DNA from: Rhodococcus zopfii NBRC 100606 = JCM 9919
GTDB lineage: Bacteria > Actinomycetota > Actinomycetes > Mycobacteriales > Mycobacteriaceae
Assembly: GCF_001895025.1 (NCBI RefSeq)
Contig: NZ_BCXI01000038.1
Span: 1-64,000 of the forward strand
Direction of reading: 5' to 3'
DNA length: 64,000 nt
Positions within the stretch are counted from its first letter, which is position 1; the number at the start of each line of letters is the position of its first letter. The notes below the pieces were generated by a model. The model had not been told where the DNA came from and ran no database searches. It was given only the letters and a program-made list of their open reading frames with translations. The position numbers were made by a program, and so were the translations under genes. This document shows positions 9,066 to 16,746 of the stretch, in pieces.

Positions 9066-9073
9066 CGATTGGC
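9039..9073. repeat. IS end: right inverted repeat plus target duplication CGATTGGC
   Basis: The inverted repeat (9039-9065, starting CTGTACACACATTCTGGCC) pairs with 7754-7780, and the 8-bp duplication CGATTGGC follows at 9066-9073. Confidence 0.9.
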
Positions 9074-9086
9074 ACTCTGAAATGCC

Positions 9087-9116
9087 GAAGGACGCCGAGC
9101 CGATTCGGTGTCCTTC
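9087..9116. terminator. Strong hairpin upstream of the recombinase unit
   Basis: GAAGGACGCCGA pairs with TCGGTGTCCTTC (12 bp with one G-U pair, 6-nt loop). It may terminate incoming transcription ahead of the three-gene unit or be a structural end of that unit; there is no clear U-tract. Between it and 9253, the 8-mer ACTCATGA occurs at 9155 and again at 9173. Confidence 0.45.
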
Positions 9117-9253
9117 CGGAATCATCAGCCAGGATCCTGCGGGGATCTCACATGACTCATGAGGGTGTGACTACTCATGACAATACCCCTCTGCGCGCCG
9201 ACAGCGACAGCACGCTTCCGACGTTCTCCGAGTGCCGATGATCGCGGTGAACG

Positions 9254-10198
9254 GTGATGGCTGCGTACCGGCGTCGCGTCGATGATCCCGAATCGATTGC
9301 GGTCTGCATCCGGGGTTTCGAACCACGATCGGTCGATCCCGCATCGTGGACCGCGGTCGCCGTCTGGGTGCGCGAGACGGTCACGCTGTCGCAGCCGAGC
9401 CTGCACAGTCAGGCCGCGAACTCGATGAAGGTCCTGACCCGATTCGCGGTGTGGGCTCTCGAAGTGGGTTACGACCTCGACCGCGAGGTAGTGCTGACCC
9501 CGGAGGTGCTCGAACGCTACCGGGTGACCGGGATGCGGGAACTCGCTCCGACGTCGCGGTCGACGGAGATCTCCCGGTTGCGGACGCTGGCGAGGTCGGT
9601 GACGCGGCGGGCACCGTGGCCCGCCGCCGACGAACGCGCCGCGAGGCAGGGGCTGTCCGCGCCGTACACCGACGGCCAGATCGACGCCTACTGGGGGGCC
9701 GCGGCGGCGCAGAACGGTCCGTTCCGGGTGCAAGCGCTGCGCGCGGTCCTGGCGTTGACGGTGGGGGCCGGTGCCCGGGCTCGGGAGCTGTTCGCGGTGA
9801 CGGGGGAGGACGTCGTCGATGTCGACGGGGTAACCGCGGTGCGGCTCGGGGCGGATGGGTCGGTGCGCGTCGTTCCGGTCCGCGCCCGGTGGGTCGAGCG
9901 ACTGCAGACGGTCACCGGCGGTGCGGGGACGGTGCCGCTGATCGCGTCGCGGCGTGTCGGTCGGGATCGGGCGTCGGCGTTGGTGGGCTCGTTCGAGTAC
10001 CCCGCCGGGATGACGCCGTTGAAGGTGGCGCGGCTGCGGTCGACCTGGCTGACCGGTGTGCTCACCGACTGTGGTGTCGCGGAGATCTTCGCGGCCGCCG
10101 GTATATCCAGTGGGAAGGCGTTGTCCGATCTCGTGCCGTATCTGCCTGCTGCGGAGGTCGGTTCGCCTGCCTGGAGGCGGTTGGGAGGTGAGCGGTGA
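9254..10198 (+). CDS. Degenerate tyrosine-recombinase-like protein, gene 1 of 3
   Basis: The 314-residue protein has the layout of a tyrosine recombinase: an N-terminal core-binding-like helical region and a C-terminal domain with a box I-like segment VLALTVGAGARARELFAVTGEDV, where the family Arg is kept. A box II-like segment KVARLRSTWLTGVLTDCGVAEIFAAAG keeps the second Arg but lacks the usual His before it. The GHxS motif reads GISSG, without His, and a Tyr follows in LVPYLP. Cleavage may therefore be impaired or use altered chemistry. A GTG at 9254 followed by ATG at 9257 can both serve as start. The stop overlaps the next gene's start, so translation is probably coupled. Confidence 0.65.
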   Translation: MMAAYRRRVDDPESIAVCIRGFEPRSVDPASWTAVAVWVRETVTLSQPSLHSQAANSMKVLTRFAVWALEVGYDLDREVVLTPEVLERYRVTGMRELAPTSRSTEISRLRTLARSVTRRAPWPAADERAARQGLSAPYTDGQIDAYWGAAAAQNGPFRVQALRAVLALTVGAGARARELFAVTGEDVVDVDGVTAVRLGADGSVRVVPVRARWVERLQTVTGGAGTVPLIASRRVGRDRASALVGSFEYPAGMTPLKVARLRSTWLTGVLTDCGVAEIFAAAGISSGKALSDLVPYLPAAEVGSPAWRRLGGER

Positions 10199-11130
10199 TG
10201 GCACCGACGCGGCCGGAGGACGTACTCGAGCTGTACGTACCGCGGGGTGATCCGGACTGGTGGGAGGAGATCGCGCCGTTCGTGCGGGATGTGGTCCGGC
10301 GAGGATTCGAGCCGTCACCGGTGGCTCAAGTGGTTCGGGGCCGGATCTGGAAAGTGACCTCGTTGGTGCGATGGGCGCTCGAGCAAGGGCTCCCGCTCGA
10401 TGTGGAGCAGATCTTCCACCCGGCGACGGTGAATCGGTATGCGCTCACCGTCGCGGGGTTGTCCGATGCGACGCGGTGTACGCGTCGTGCCACGTTGACG
10501 GGGCTCTCACGCAGGATCACCCGCGTGGCGCCGTGGGAGCCCCCGCGTGTGGTGCTGCACAATCCGTGCACGGCGAACCCGTACACGCCGGCACAGGTGG
10601 CGCGCCTGTTGTGGTGGGCGCCGCGACAGACGACCGAGCTGCGGCGACGGACCCTTGCCGCCGCGGTTGCACTCGGGGCCGGGTGTGGTTTACGGGGCAT
10701 CGAGATGATGACCGTCCGCGCCTCGGACGTTCGAGTCCGTGGGGATCATGTGATCGTCACGGTGACAGGTCCCCGGGCCAGACAGGTTCCGGTGCGCCCG
10801 CAGTACGCGGCCGCGGTACTCGCGGCCGTGGATCGGGCGGCGGGCGGTCACCTGTTCCGGGATCCGGTGCCGGGGTCGGCTCAGGGTGCCGCGCAGGCGT
10901 TGGACGAGTGTGAGGTTCCGGCGACATTGATGCCGGTGACGACGTCGCGTCTGCGGTGGACGTGGGAGTGCGCGATGATCCAGCGCGTTCCGTTGCCGGT
11001 GTTCATGGCGATGTCAGGGCGGACGGATACACACCGGCTCGCCGATGTGCTTGCCGGGGCGCGGCCGCGGTCCCGGCCCTGGTGGACCACAGCAGAACTC
11101 GCTACGCTCGCCGAGGCGGAGCCATGGTGA
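10195..11130 (+). CDS. Degenerate tyrosine-recombinase-like protein, gene 2 of 3
   Basis: The 311-residue protein parallels its upstream neighbour in length and layout. RIWKVTSLVRWALEQGLPLDVEQIF matches MKVLTRFAVWALEVGYDLDREVVL of gene 1, and AAVALGAGCGLRGIEMMTVRASDV is a box I segment with its Arg. The C-terminal SRLRWTWECAMIQRVPLPVFMAMSGRTD keeps the second Arg, but no His or catalytic Tyr is evident. The two proteins could form a heteromeric DNA-binding or strand-exchange complex. The GTG start at 10195 overlaps the preceding TGA, and its own stop overlaps the start of the DDE transposase gene. Confidence 0.6.
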   Translation: MMAPTRPEDVLELYVPRGDPDWWEEIAPFVRDVVRRGFEPSPVAQVVRGRIWKVTSLVRWALEQGLPLDVEQIFHPATVNRYALTVAGLSDATRCTRRATLTGLSRRITRVAPWEPPRVVLHNPCTANPYTPAQVARLLWWAPRQTTELRRRTLAAAVALGAGCGLRGIEMMTVRASDVRVRGDHVIVTVTGPRARQVPVRPQYAAAVLAAVDRAAGGHLFRDPVPGSAQGAAQALDECEVPATLMPVTTSRLRWTWECAMIQRVPLPVFMAMSGRTDTHRLADVLAGARPRSRPWWTTAELATLAEAEPW

Positions 11131-12848
11131 GAGCGACACGCGTAGCGCACCGACGTCACCGCCGACCCGACGCGGATACTCGTCGCGTCCGGCGGCTACA
11201 CGAGGTGAGCACCGCCGTGTACCGCACCGAGCCGTGGCAGTTCAAACGGGTCCTGGCATTGATCGAACACTGCACCGCACGCGAATTCGTCCGCGAAGTC
11301 TTCGACCACCACCGCGGCGCGCACCGCGTGTTCACCGCCGATGCCTTCCTCGCCGCGTATCTGCTCACCCCGATGCTCGGCATCGCGCTGCACCAGACGA
11401 ACGTGACCGCGGTCGTCCGCGGCTGGACCACCTCGCAGCGCCGGTCACTGGGACTGCCGCCCCATGCGGTCATCACGTACAAGAGCGTCAACGATGCGCT
11501 GCGTCGCCTGCTGTGGGCGTGCCGATCGTCCCGCTATCCGCAGTGGGACGAACGCGGCTTCGCGCAGGCTCTCCTCGATGCGTCCCTGTGGTGTTATCCG
11601 CCGACCGGTGCCGTCGCCCTGGATTCGACGGACATTTCGACGTGGGCGAAGGTTCGGTACCGCAAACCGCTCGTCGACGCCGACCCCGACGGGGTGCCAC
11701 CGCCCGATCATCCGCTGGCGCCCCCGGACCCGAAGCATCCCCATGCCCGTCGCCGCGGGCATCATCTCCCGAACGCGCCGGTCGGCGCGGACAAGCGGTA
11801 CATCTACACGGTCGATATCACCGCTCGAATGGGCTGGCGTAGTGCCGAGTTCGAGGAGACCTGCTACTTCTGCGGGTATGACCTCCATGTGATTACCGAC
11901 GTCCCCGCCGCTCCCGGCCTCGGGCCGGTGGTGCACGTCGCACGGTCGATGAATCTCACCCCGGCCGGGTCGCACAAGGGCATCGGAGGGCTACCCGCAG
12001 TGGAGGCACTCGGGGCCACGATCCCGAAGCCGCGCCAGCTCCTCGCCGATCGTGCCTACAACAATGTCCGCAATGACACCTTCGCGCTCCCGGTCTGGCG
12101 ACTCGGGTACACCACGATCTACGACCTGCACCCGAATCAGCGTGGGATGCATCCCGGACCCACGGGCACACACACGATGTGGATCGACGGGGTCCTCTAC
12201 GCAGACAGTCTCCCGGAAGGCCTGTACGGCCTCGACCCGATCAGTACCGACATGAAAGAGGACGAACGCGCCCGGGTCGAACGCCGGCACCAAGCACGCC
12301 AGGCGTACGCGTACACCCCGCACGACGCCCGCCATCGCGACGGAGCACGCCGCTACCGTGGACCAGCCGTCCCACCGGCGCGGGTGCGCTGCCCGAACAA
12401 CCCGCGATCGATGCGCGAGCCGCACAGTCTGCCTACCACCTCCTGTATCCGTGGCGAGGAATGCGGATGCGGGCGCACCGTCACCCTGTACGACACGGAC
12501 TACCCCGACATGCGGATGCCGTTCCAGCACGGCACCCTCGCGTGGGAGGAGTCGTATCACCGTCGCCCTGGAATCGAGAGCGTCTACGCCGACCTGAAGC
12601 AGAATCGGCTGCACGTGCATCGCGGGTACTTCCGTGGTTTCGGGATCGGCCGGTACACGGTGCTTGTCGGCTTCACACTTGCTGCGCTGAACGTGCTCGA
12701 GCTGCACGACTGGTTCTGCAAGCGTGCGCGTCTCGATCCGTGGGGCCGGTTCCTCGGTGAGCCGGAACCGGTGCGCGCATTCGGCAGGCGTCGTCTCGTA
12801 ACGCGATCGCGCGAGGAGTTCCCGGTGAGGTTTCGATCCGGCAGATAG
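11124..12848 (+). CDS. DDE transposase, gene 3 of 3
   Basis: The 574-residue protein carries a plausible DDE triad: Asp in GAVALDSTDISTWAKVRY (about residue 170), Asp in RQLLADRAYNNVRND (about 311), and Glu in RRPGIESVYADLKQNRLHVHRGYF (about 486). The E-x-x-Y/F-A-D-L-K pattern is that of IS5/IS1182-like DDE transposases. A Cys cluster (TSCIRGEECGCGRTV) just before the Glu may bind zinc. The start is the ATG at 11124, which overlaps the upstream stop as ATGGTGA; the frame is open further upstream, but that would run over gene 2. I see no inverted repeats that would mark a simple IS. Confidence 0.75.
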   Translation: MVRATRVAHRRHRRPDADTRRVRRLHEVSTAVYRTEPWQFKRVLALIEHCTAREFVREVFDHHRGAHRVFTADAFLAAYLLTPMLGIALHQTNVTAVVRGWTTSQRRSLGLPPHAVITYKSVNDALRRLLWACRSSRYPQWDERGFAQALLDASLWCYPPTGAVALDSTDISTWAKVRYRKPLVDADPDGVPPPDHPLAPPDPKHPHARRRGHHLPNAPVGADKRYIYTVDITARMGWRSAEFEETCYFCGYDLHVITDVPAAPGLGPVVHVARSMNLTPAGSHKGIGGLPAVEALGATIPKPRQLLADRAYNNVRNDTFALPVWRLGYTTIYDLHPNQRGMHPGPTGTHTMWIDGVLYADSLPEGLYGLDPISTDMKEDERARVERRHQARQAYAYTPHDARHRDGARRYRGPAVPPARVRCPNNPRSMREPHSLPTTSCIRGEECGCGRTVTLYDTDYPDMRMPFQHGTLAWEESYHRRPGIESVYADLKQNRLHVHRGYFRGFGIGRYTVLVGFTLAALNVLELHDWFCKRARLDPWGRFLGEPEPVRAFGRRRLVTRSREEFPVRFRSGR

Positions 12849-13178
12849 CGGCCCTGCCCCGGTAGCGAAACCCACGGGTTCCGCGGCTCGACTTCGGCCA
12901 CCTGGTGAAATTGCTCATCGCGTCGACGGCGCCAGAGCACGACTCGGCTCGGTCTGTGGGGAATCGCGCCGCGGTCGGGCGGCAAATCTGCCGGATCCGA
13001 CCGTTCAGGCGGTGTAGCGATGCAGATCGGGGTGAGATCTCGGCGGTGGTTCCAATGGGTGAACATAACGCGGCCTGATGGGTGAACACCCTTGATCCCT
13101 CGTGATGGCGAACCCCGGCCGTACCCTCAATGCACCGATACCGATGCACCCGCCGACGATGGCGGGCAGGAGGATTTG
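12849..13178. other. Non-coding stretch after the recombinase unit, with direct repeats
   Basis: I find no supportable gene in these 330 bases. The 11-mer ATGGGTGAACA occurs at 13055-13065 and at 13078-13088, about two helical turns apart (23 bp), just before the next gene. It could be an operator pair for that gene or a structural end of the preceding unit. Confidence 0.5.
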
Positions 13179-13511
13179 ATGGCCAAGGCCAAAGACACGG
13201 TCACCGTGAGACTTCCTGGGGAGAACCGCGCAGTCGCCTGGTCCGGTGGAACATTCGCTGGCGACCGCGAACTCGTCGAACGGGCGCAGGGCCTTGCAGC
13301 GATTGAGGCGCAGGTCGAGGTCGTCACACCCGGTGGATATGCCACCGCCGGGAGCGACAGCCGGCAGGGTGCGATGGTGGCGATGCTCGGCGCGGCACGT
13401 GGGCGCGGCCTTGTCGTCGAGGACGATCCGGAGCTGTGGGACGGCATCCTCGACACCGACACCGACACCGACACCGACGGCGTCGACGGCAGTGACAGAC
13501 GGATCTACTGA
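13179..13511 (+). CDS. Hypothetical protein with Asp-Thr repeat tail
   Basis: The 110-residue protein is not recognised. ATG at 13179 has an excellent AGGAGG site (13168-13173). The first 30 residues (AKAKDTVTVRLPGENRAVAWSGGTF) look like beta strands, and the middle is helical. The C-terminus is an acidic tail built by a hexanucleotide repeat, (CGACAC)n at 13451-13478, giving alternating Asp and Thr. The gene follows the direct repeats at 13055-13088 and is followed by a 56-residue gene 19 bp downstream, so the two are probably co-transcribed. Confidence 0.6.
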   Translation: MAKAKDTVTVRLPGENRAVAWSGGTFAGDRELVERAQGLAAIEAQVEVVTPGGYATAGSDSRQGAMVAMLGAARGRGLVVEDDPELWDGILDTDTDTDTDGVDGSDRRIY

Positions 13512-13530
13512 CCCGAAGGATTACTCGCAC

Positions 13531-13701
13531 ATGGACTATCGCAGTACCCGAGGAAATGACGGCCACACTCCGCGTGAGGATTCGCGCCGCAGGCCCCAGC
13601 CAATCACCGACGAGCGACCGGCGCCCGGGCCGAACACGACCGAGATGATCCACCGCGCGTTGTTCTCGGATTACGACTCGACAGTGCACCCGTCGTCATG
13701 A
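13531..13701 (+). CDS. Small hypothetical protein (56 residues)
   Basis: ATG at 13531 lies 10 bases after a GAAGGA ribosome site and 19 bp after the preceding stop. The product starts MDYRSTRGNDGH, is rich in Pro, Arg and Asp, and looks disordered apart from TTEMIHRALFSDYD near its end. No family is recognised. Reading-frame length alone would not support it; the ribosome site and the tight spacing do. Confidence 0.45.
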   Translation: MDYRSTRGNDGHTPREDSRRRPQPITDERPAPGPNTTEMIHRALFSDYDSTVHPSS

Positions 13702-13734
13702 CCGGAGGCTGACCTCCCGTGCGGGCGGAAGGGG

Positions 13735-13947
13735 TCAGCGGGCCTGCCTGGCCTCGACGATCAGGTTGTCGGGCATCGCCCGCTGTCCTTCCCTCTCGCG
13801 GACCCACCGGACTGCCTCGCGGGGCGACATCCCCAACACCTGTCCCAGCGCGGCAATCGTGGTGACCAGGGTCCCATCCACATTGCGAACATCCCAGGCC
13901 CGCATATCCCGAAACATCGGGAGCGGACGCCGAGTTCGATCAGACAC
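13735..13947 (-). CDS. Small partner protein coupled to the ART-like gene
   Basis: The 70-residue product starts at a GTG (13947) that overlaps the upstream stop in GTGTCTGA, so translation is coupled to the ADP-ribosyltransferase-like gene. Residues 28-55 (TTIAALGQVLGMSPREAVRWVRERE) could form a helix-turn-helix-like pair of helices. Position, size and coupling fit an immunity protein or a regulator of the upstream enzyme, but this is inference only; no family is recognised. Longer starts in the same frame would run inside the upstream gene. Confidence 0.5.
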   Translation of the reverse strand: MSDRTRRPLPMFRDMRAWDVRNVDGTLVTTIAALGQVLGMSPREAVRWVREREGQRAMPDNLIVEARQAR

Positions 13948-15583
13948 GCTCAACCTCCCATTGCGCACGGCCACCGACCACGATGACCTCTTCCTCGGAC
14001 AAGCATCCCATTCCGGTTCGCGGCAACGACAGGATCCGCGAGGCATGGACTGTGCCGTGCAGTCGTACCGACACGTACTCGTCGTCATCCCACTCGCGGC
14101 GTGCGAAGTACGACGACACCTCGCCGCGAAGCGTGAACGACGCTGCCGGGTTCAACGTCAAATCTGCCTGTTGCCGCTCGCCTTTCGCGGCCGGCACCCA
14201 CGCAGGAGCAGGGGAGCCGGTCGGAAACCACATCCCGCGCGAAACCGACACCTCGGTGATGCCACGTGCTGCGAGATGCCGTTGCGTGAGGGCGTACTGG
14301 GCCTGCACCACCGCCCGGGCCCGCAGAGCCTCCACCGACCGCGGCGGGCCGGCGTCGGGGTGGACGAACACATCCCGGACCGCGGACTGCATGTGCACCG
14401 CCGCGGGTGACATGTCGCGCTCTGTGTGCGCAGCCCACGCCGACATCGCCTGAGAGGCGATGGTGCGCCGAGCGAGGACCGCGACAGATCCTGTCTTGCT
14501 CGGGGTCACCGTGCGGTGATCGACGCGTTCCCCGGTCCCGATCTGCCGCCACGGCTCGTCGTTGGCTGTCCGCCAGCACAACCCGGACGCGGACTGACCC
14601 CATTGCGCCTGATCGGGGGCTGCCAGCGCTGCGCACTCCGCGTCGTCGAACAGTTCGTGGTCCTCGACGGCGGCCAGCTCGTCGCCCAACTGAGCAGCGT
14701 TGTCGCGTTTGACCGGCACCGCGAACGGTTCGATCGCGCCCTGCGACAGCACGACCGGCACGGGCACTCCGTCGATGTGGTCGTCTTCGATGCACGCCCG
14801 CTGCGCTCGGTCGAGCGCCACGTTCCGATGAGCCGCGAACTGTGCGCTGCTCGTATCCAGCGACCCGTCCGCCCGGCGCGGGATTTCCGGTAGCCCCTCA
14901 GGTAGCGGCCCGTACCGGTCGTCCCGGCACACCTGCGTGATCGCGTCGGCGTCGGCCGCGATCAGCGGAATGTCCTCGTACAAGCCGGCCGACAGGGACT
15001 GCGCAGCAGCGGTTCCAGCGATGGTGCCCGCTGGTGTCGGGGGCGGAAGTTGGGTGCTGGCGGTGAGGGCGAGGCGGCGGGCGTCGAGGATCACCGAAGG
15101 ACAACGGTGGGAGGCCGCGGCGAACTGGCCGCACGCAGGACAGCGCTCACCGCCACCTCGCACTTGCGGAGGCTTCCACCCATCGGCAGCTGCCGTGTTC
15201 TCCGCGATGTCGGCGGCCCGGCGGCGTGCGAGCCCACGCGTGACGAGTCGGCGCAGTTCGGTGGCGTGCTCGGGTTGGCCGCACTGTTCGTGGGCGTGGG
15301 CTTCGAGCATCAGGTTGTGAGCGCCGCGTGCGGTCGAGGCCAGGTCGATGCGTTTCTGTTGGAATCGGCGGCGGGCCTGGTCGAGTTCGCCGGCGGACTG
15401 ATCGAGCCATGCCGGGGACACCGGTTCACGCTGCGCGGTCTTCAGGCGGGCATCGTGGGTGAGCTGCAATCGCCGCACTTCCTGTTCGGCGCGGTCGAGG
15501 CTTTCCGCGGTGTGGGGGAAGCATCGTCGGCCGACACGGCACACAGTTGTCCTCCTGGTTGGTGGGATCCGGGGCGGGCACAC
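13940..15583 (-). CDS. ADP-ribosyltransferase-like protein with zinc knuckle
   Basis: The 547-residue protein is coiled-coil-like and Arg-rich in residues 25-130. A CPACGQFAAASHRCP zinc knuckle follows (C148, C151, H159, C161), then a long middle region. Residues 440-540 fit the R-S-E class of ADP-ribosyltransferases: Arg in VSVSRGMWFP (R449), NPAASFTLRG as the S-T-S strand (about 478-486), and the E-x-E motif in CLSEEEVIVVGG (E530/E532). Such domains move ADP-ribose from NAD+ onto a target; plasmid and phage versions act as toxins or host-takeover enzymes. The N-terminus may be damaged: MASHSAADRVELQTRYERGQ at about 15712 and LMARTGERGPYRVPAP, in two other frames, look like its lost 5' end. 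Confidence 0.6.
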   Translation of the reverse strand: MCPPRIPPTRRTTVCRVGRRCFPHTAESLDRAEQEVRRLQLTHDARLKTAQREPVSPAWLDQSAGELDQARRRFQQKRIDLASTARGAHNLMLEAHAHEQCGQPEHATELRRLVTRGLARRRAADIAENTAAADGWKPPQVRGGGERCPACGQFAAASHRCPSVILDARRLALTASTQLPPPTPAGTIAGTAAAQSLSAGLYEDIPLIAADADAITQVCRDDRYGPLPEGLPEIPRRADGSLDTSSAQFAAHRNVALDRAQRACIEDDHIDGVPVPVVLSQGAIEPFAVPVKRDNAAQLGDELAAVEDHELFDDAECAALAAPDQAQWGQSASGLCWRTANDEPWRQIGTGERVDHRTVTPSKTGSVAVLARRTIASQAMSAWAAHTERDMSPAAVHMQSAVRDVFVHPDAGPPRSVEALRARAVVQAQYALTQRHLAARGITEVSVSRGMWFPTGSPAPAWVPAAKGERQQADLTLNPAASFTLRGEVSSYFARREWDDDEYVSVRLHGTVHASRILSLPRTGMGCLSEEEVIVVGGRAQWEVERV

Positions 15584-15742
15584 GGTACGGGCCGCGTTCG
15601 CCGGTGCGGGCCATCAGCGAGCGCACCGGGCTGCTGCTGCAGAACACTCGTCTGGCCGCGTTCGTAGCGGGTCTGCAACTCGACCCGGTCTGCAGCCGAG
15701 TGTGAAGCCATCACCCCAACCCCCCACGACCAAGAGGTTTGT

Positions 15743-16112
15743 ATGACCGCCACCGCAGTCGCCCCCGAAGCCTCGGACCATCGTCCGCGCCGCCGAACGG
15801 CTGGCTCAGCTGAGTGCCGATGTGCCGTCGGCCGACACCCCGATCACTCTCGCGACACTCACTGCGATCGCGGCTGCGACCCCGGAGACCCTCGACGGGG
15901 TGCTGGAGGAGGTATTCGGCATCGTTCACGCTGGCGCCGTGGCCGGCGGGTACGGGGAGGACCCGGTGCGGGAGGTGGTGTGGCTGCGCACCCGCCTGCG
16001 CAACGCCCGCAGCGGCGACCCTGATCGGCGCGGTGTTCTTGAGGTCCCGGTGTTGGTGCTCGACGAGAAACTGCAGGAGGTGGGGGAGCGGACTGTGCTA
16101 CTGCGGTGCTGA
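15743..16112 (+). pseudogene. Hypothetical protein gene, probably frameshifted near its start
   Basis: ATG at 15743 begins MTATAVAPEASD but soon leaves the coding-like frame. One frame over, the sequence reads TIVRAAERLAQLSADVPSADTPITLATLTAIAAATPETLDGVLEEVFGIVHAGAVAGGYGEDPVREVVWLR, which looks like real helical protein and runs to 16112. A single-base indel near 15775 would explain this. Alternatively the gene starts at the GTG at 15822 with 96 residues. No family is recognised. It is divergent from the ART-like gene. Confidence 0.5.
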
Positions 16113-16153
16113 TCGGATGTCGAGTGACTCCGACTACGGATAATATCGAATGT

Positions 16154-16468
16154 ATGTTCGAAGATTGGCGTGCGGAGTTCGAGCCGCTGCCCTACCGCAT
16201 CGTCGACCCTCCGACGCCGGTTCTCGTGCACATCGCATCGGCGTTCGGCGCGATCGGTGGGCGCCCCGCGAACACCCTTCCGCTCAGGGTGCGAGCCGAG
16301 GGACTCGCCCTGGATGTTCAGGTGATGGGAACACTGTCGGCTTGGGCAAGAGTGAACACAGGTAGCTGGATCTGCCGCGTCTCGTTTTCGATCCCGACCA
16401 GCAACGGCCGCGGACACCTCGACGTCGACCAATGGTGCCCCGCAGCCGCTGTCCGACCCTGCACGTGA
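16154..16468 (+). CDS. Hypothetical protein
   Basis: The 104-residue product (MFEDWRAEFEPLPYRIVDPP) has a plausible globular composition with beta-rich C-terminal half (LDVQVMGTLSAWARVNTGSWICRVSFSIP). A GTG at 16106 overlapping the previous stop is an alternative start that would add 16 residues. GATAAT at 16139-16144 resembles a -10 box just upstream of the ATG. The following 16469-16746 holds no gene that I can support. Confidence 0.5.
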   Translation: MFEDWRAEFEPLPYRIVDPPTPVLVHIASAFGAIGGRPANTLPLRVRAEGLALDVQVMGTLSAWARVNTGSWICRVSFSIPTSNGRGHLDVDQWCPAAAVRPCT

Positions 16469-16746
16469 ACCGCGAACCCGCCCGCCAGCGCCGCTGATGT
16501 ACGACGCGCCCGATCCTCGTGGATTGCCCGAAGGTCGCGAGGGTTCCTCCTGCCGACCCGTACGAACGCAGGAAAATTCATCGGCCAGGGCGGGCCGAAC
16601 ATCTCCGGCGTTACGTCGATGTTCGAGCGTTGGAGAAGGCGAATGGTCCCATTTCCGGCATGAGCCACCGCCGACTCTCAATCTCCCGGCCGCAGGTCAG
16701 TGCCCTGCGCAGCCGGAACAGAGCCGGCGCTGGCCCGTTCGCCGCG

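Noticed and set aside
10956-11123. In-frame 5' extension of the DDE transposase gene
   Set aside because: It lies within the second recombinase-like gene; the ATG at 11124 overlaps that gene's stop as in the other junction of this operon.
13451-13478. Short tandem repeat considered as CRISPR or iteron
   Set aside because: It is a hexamer microsatellite inside a reading frame, with no spacers.
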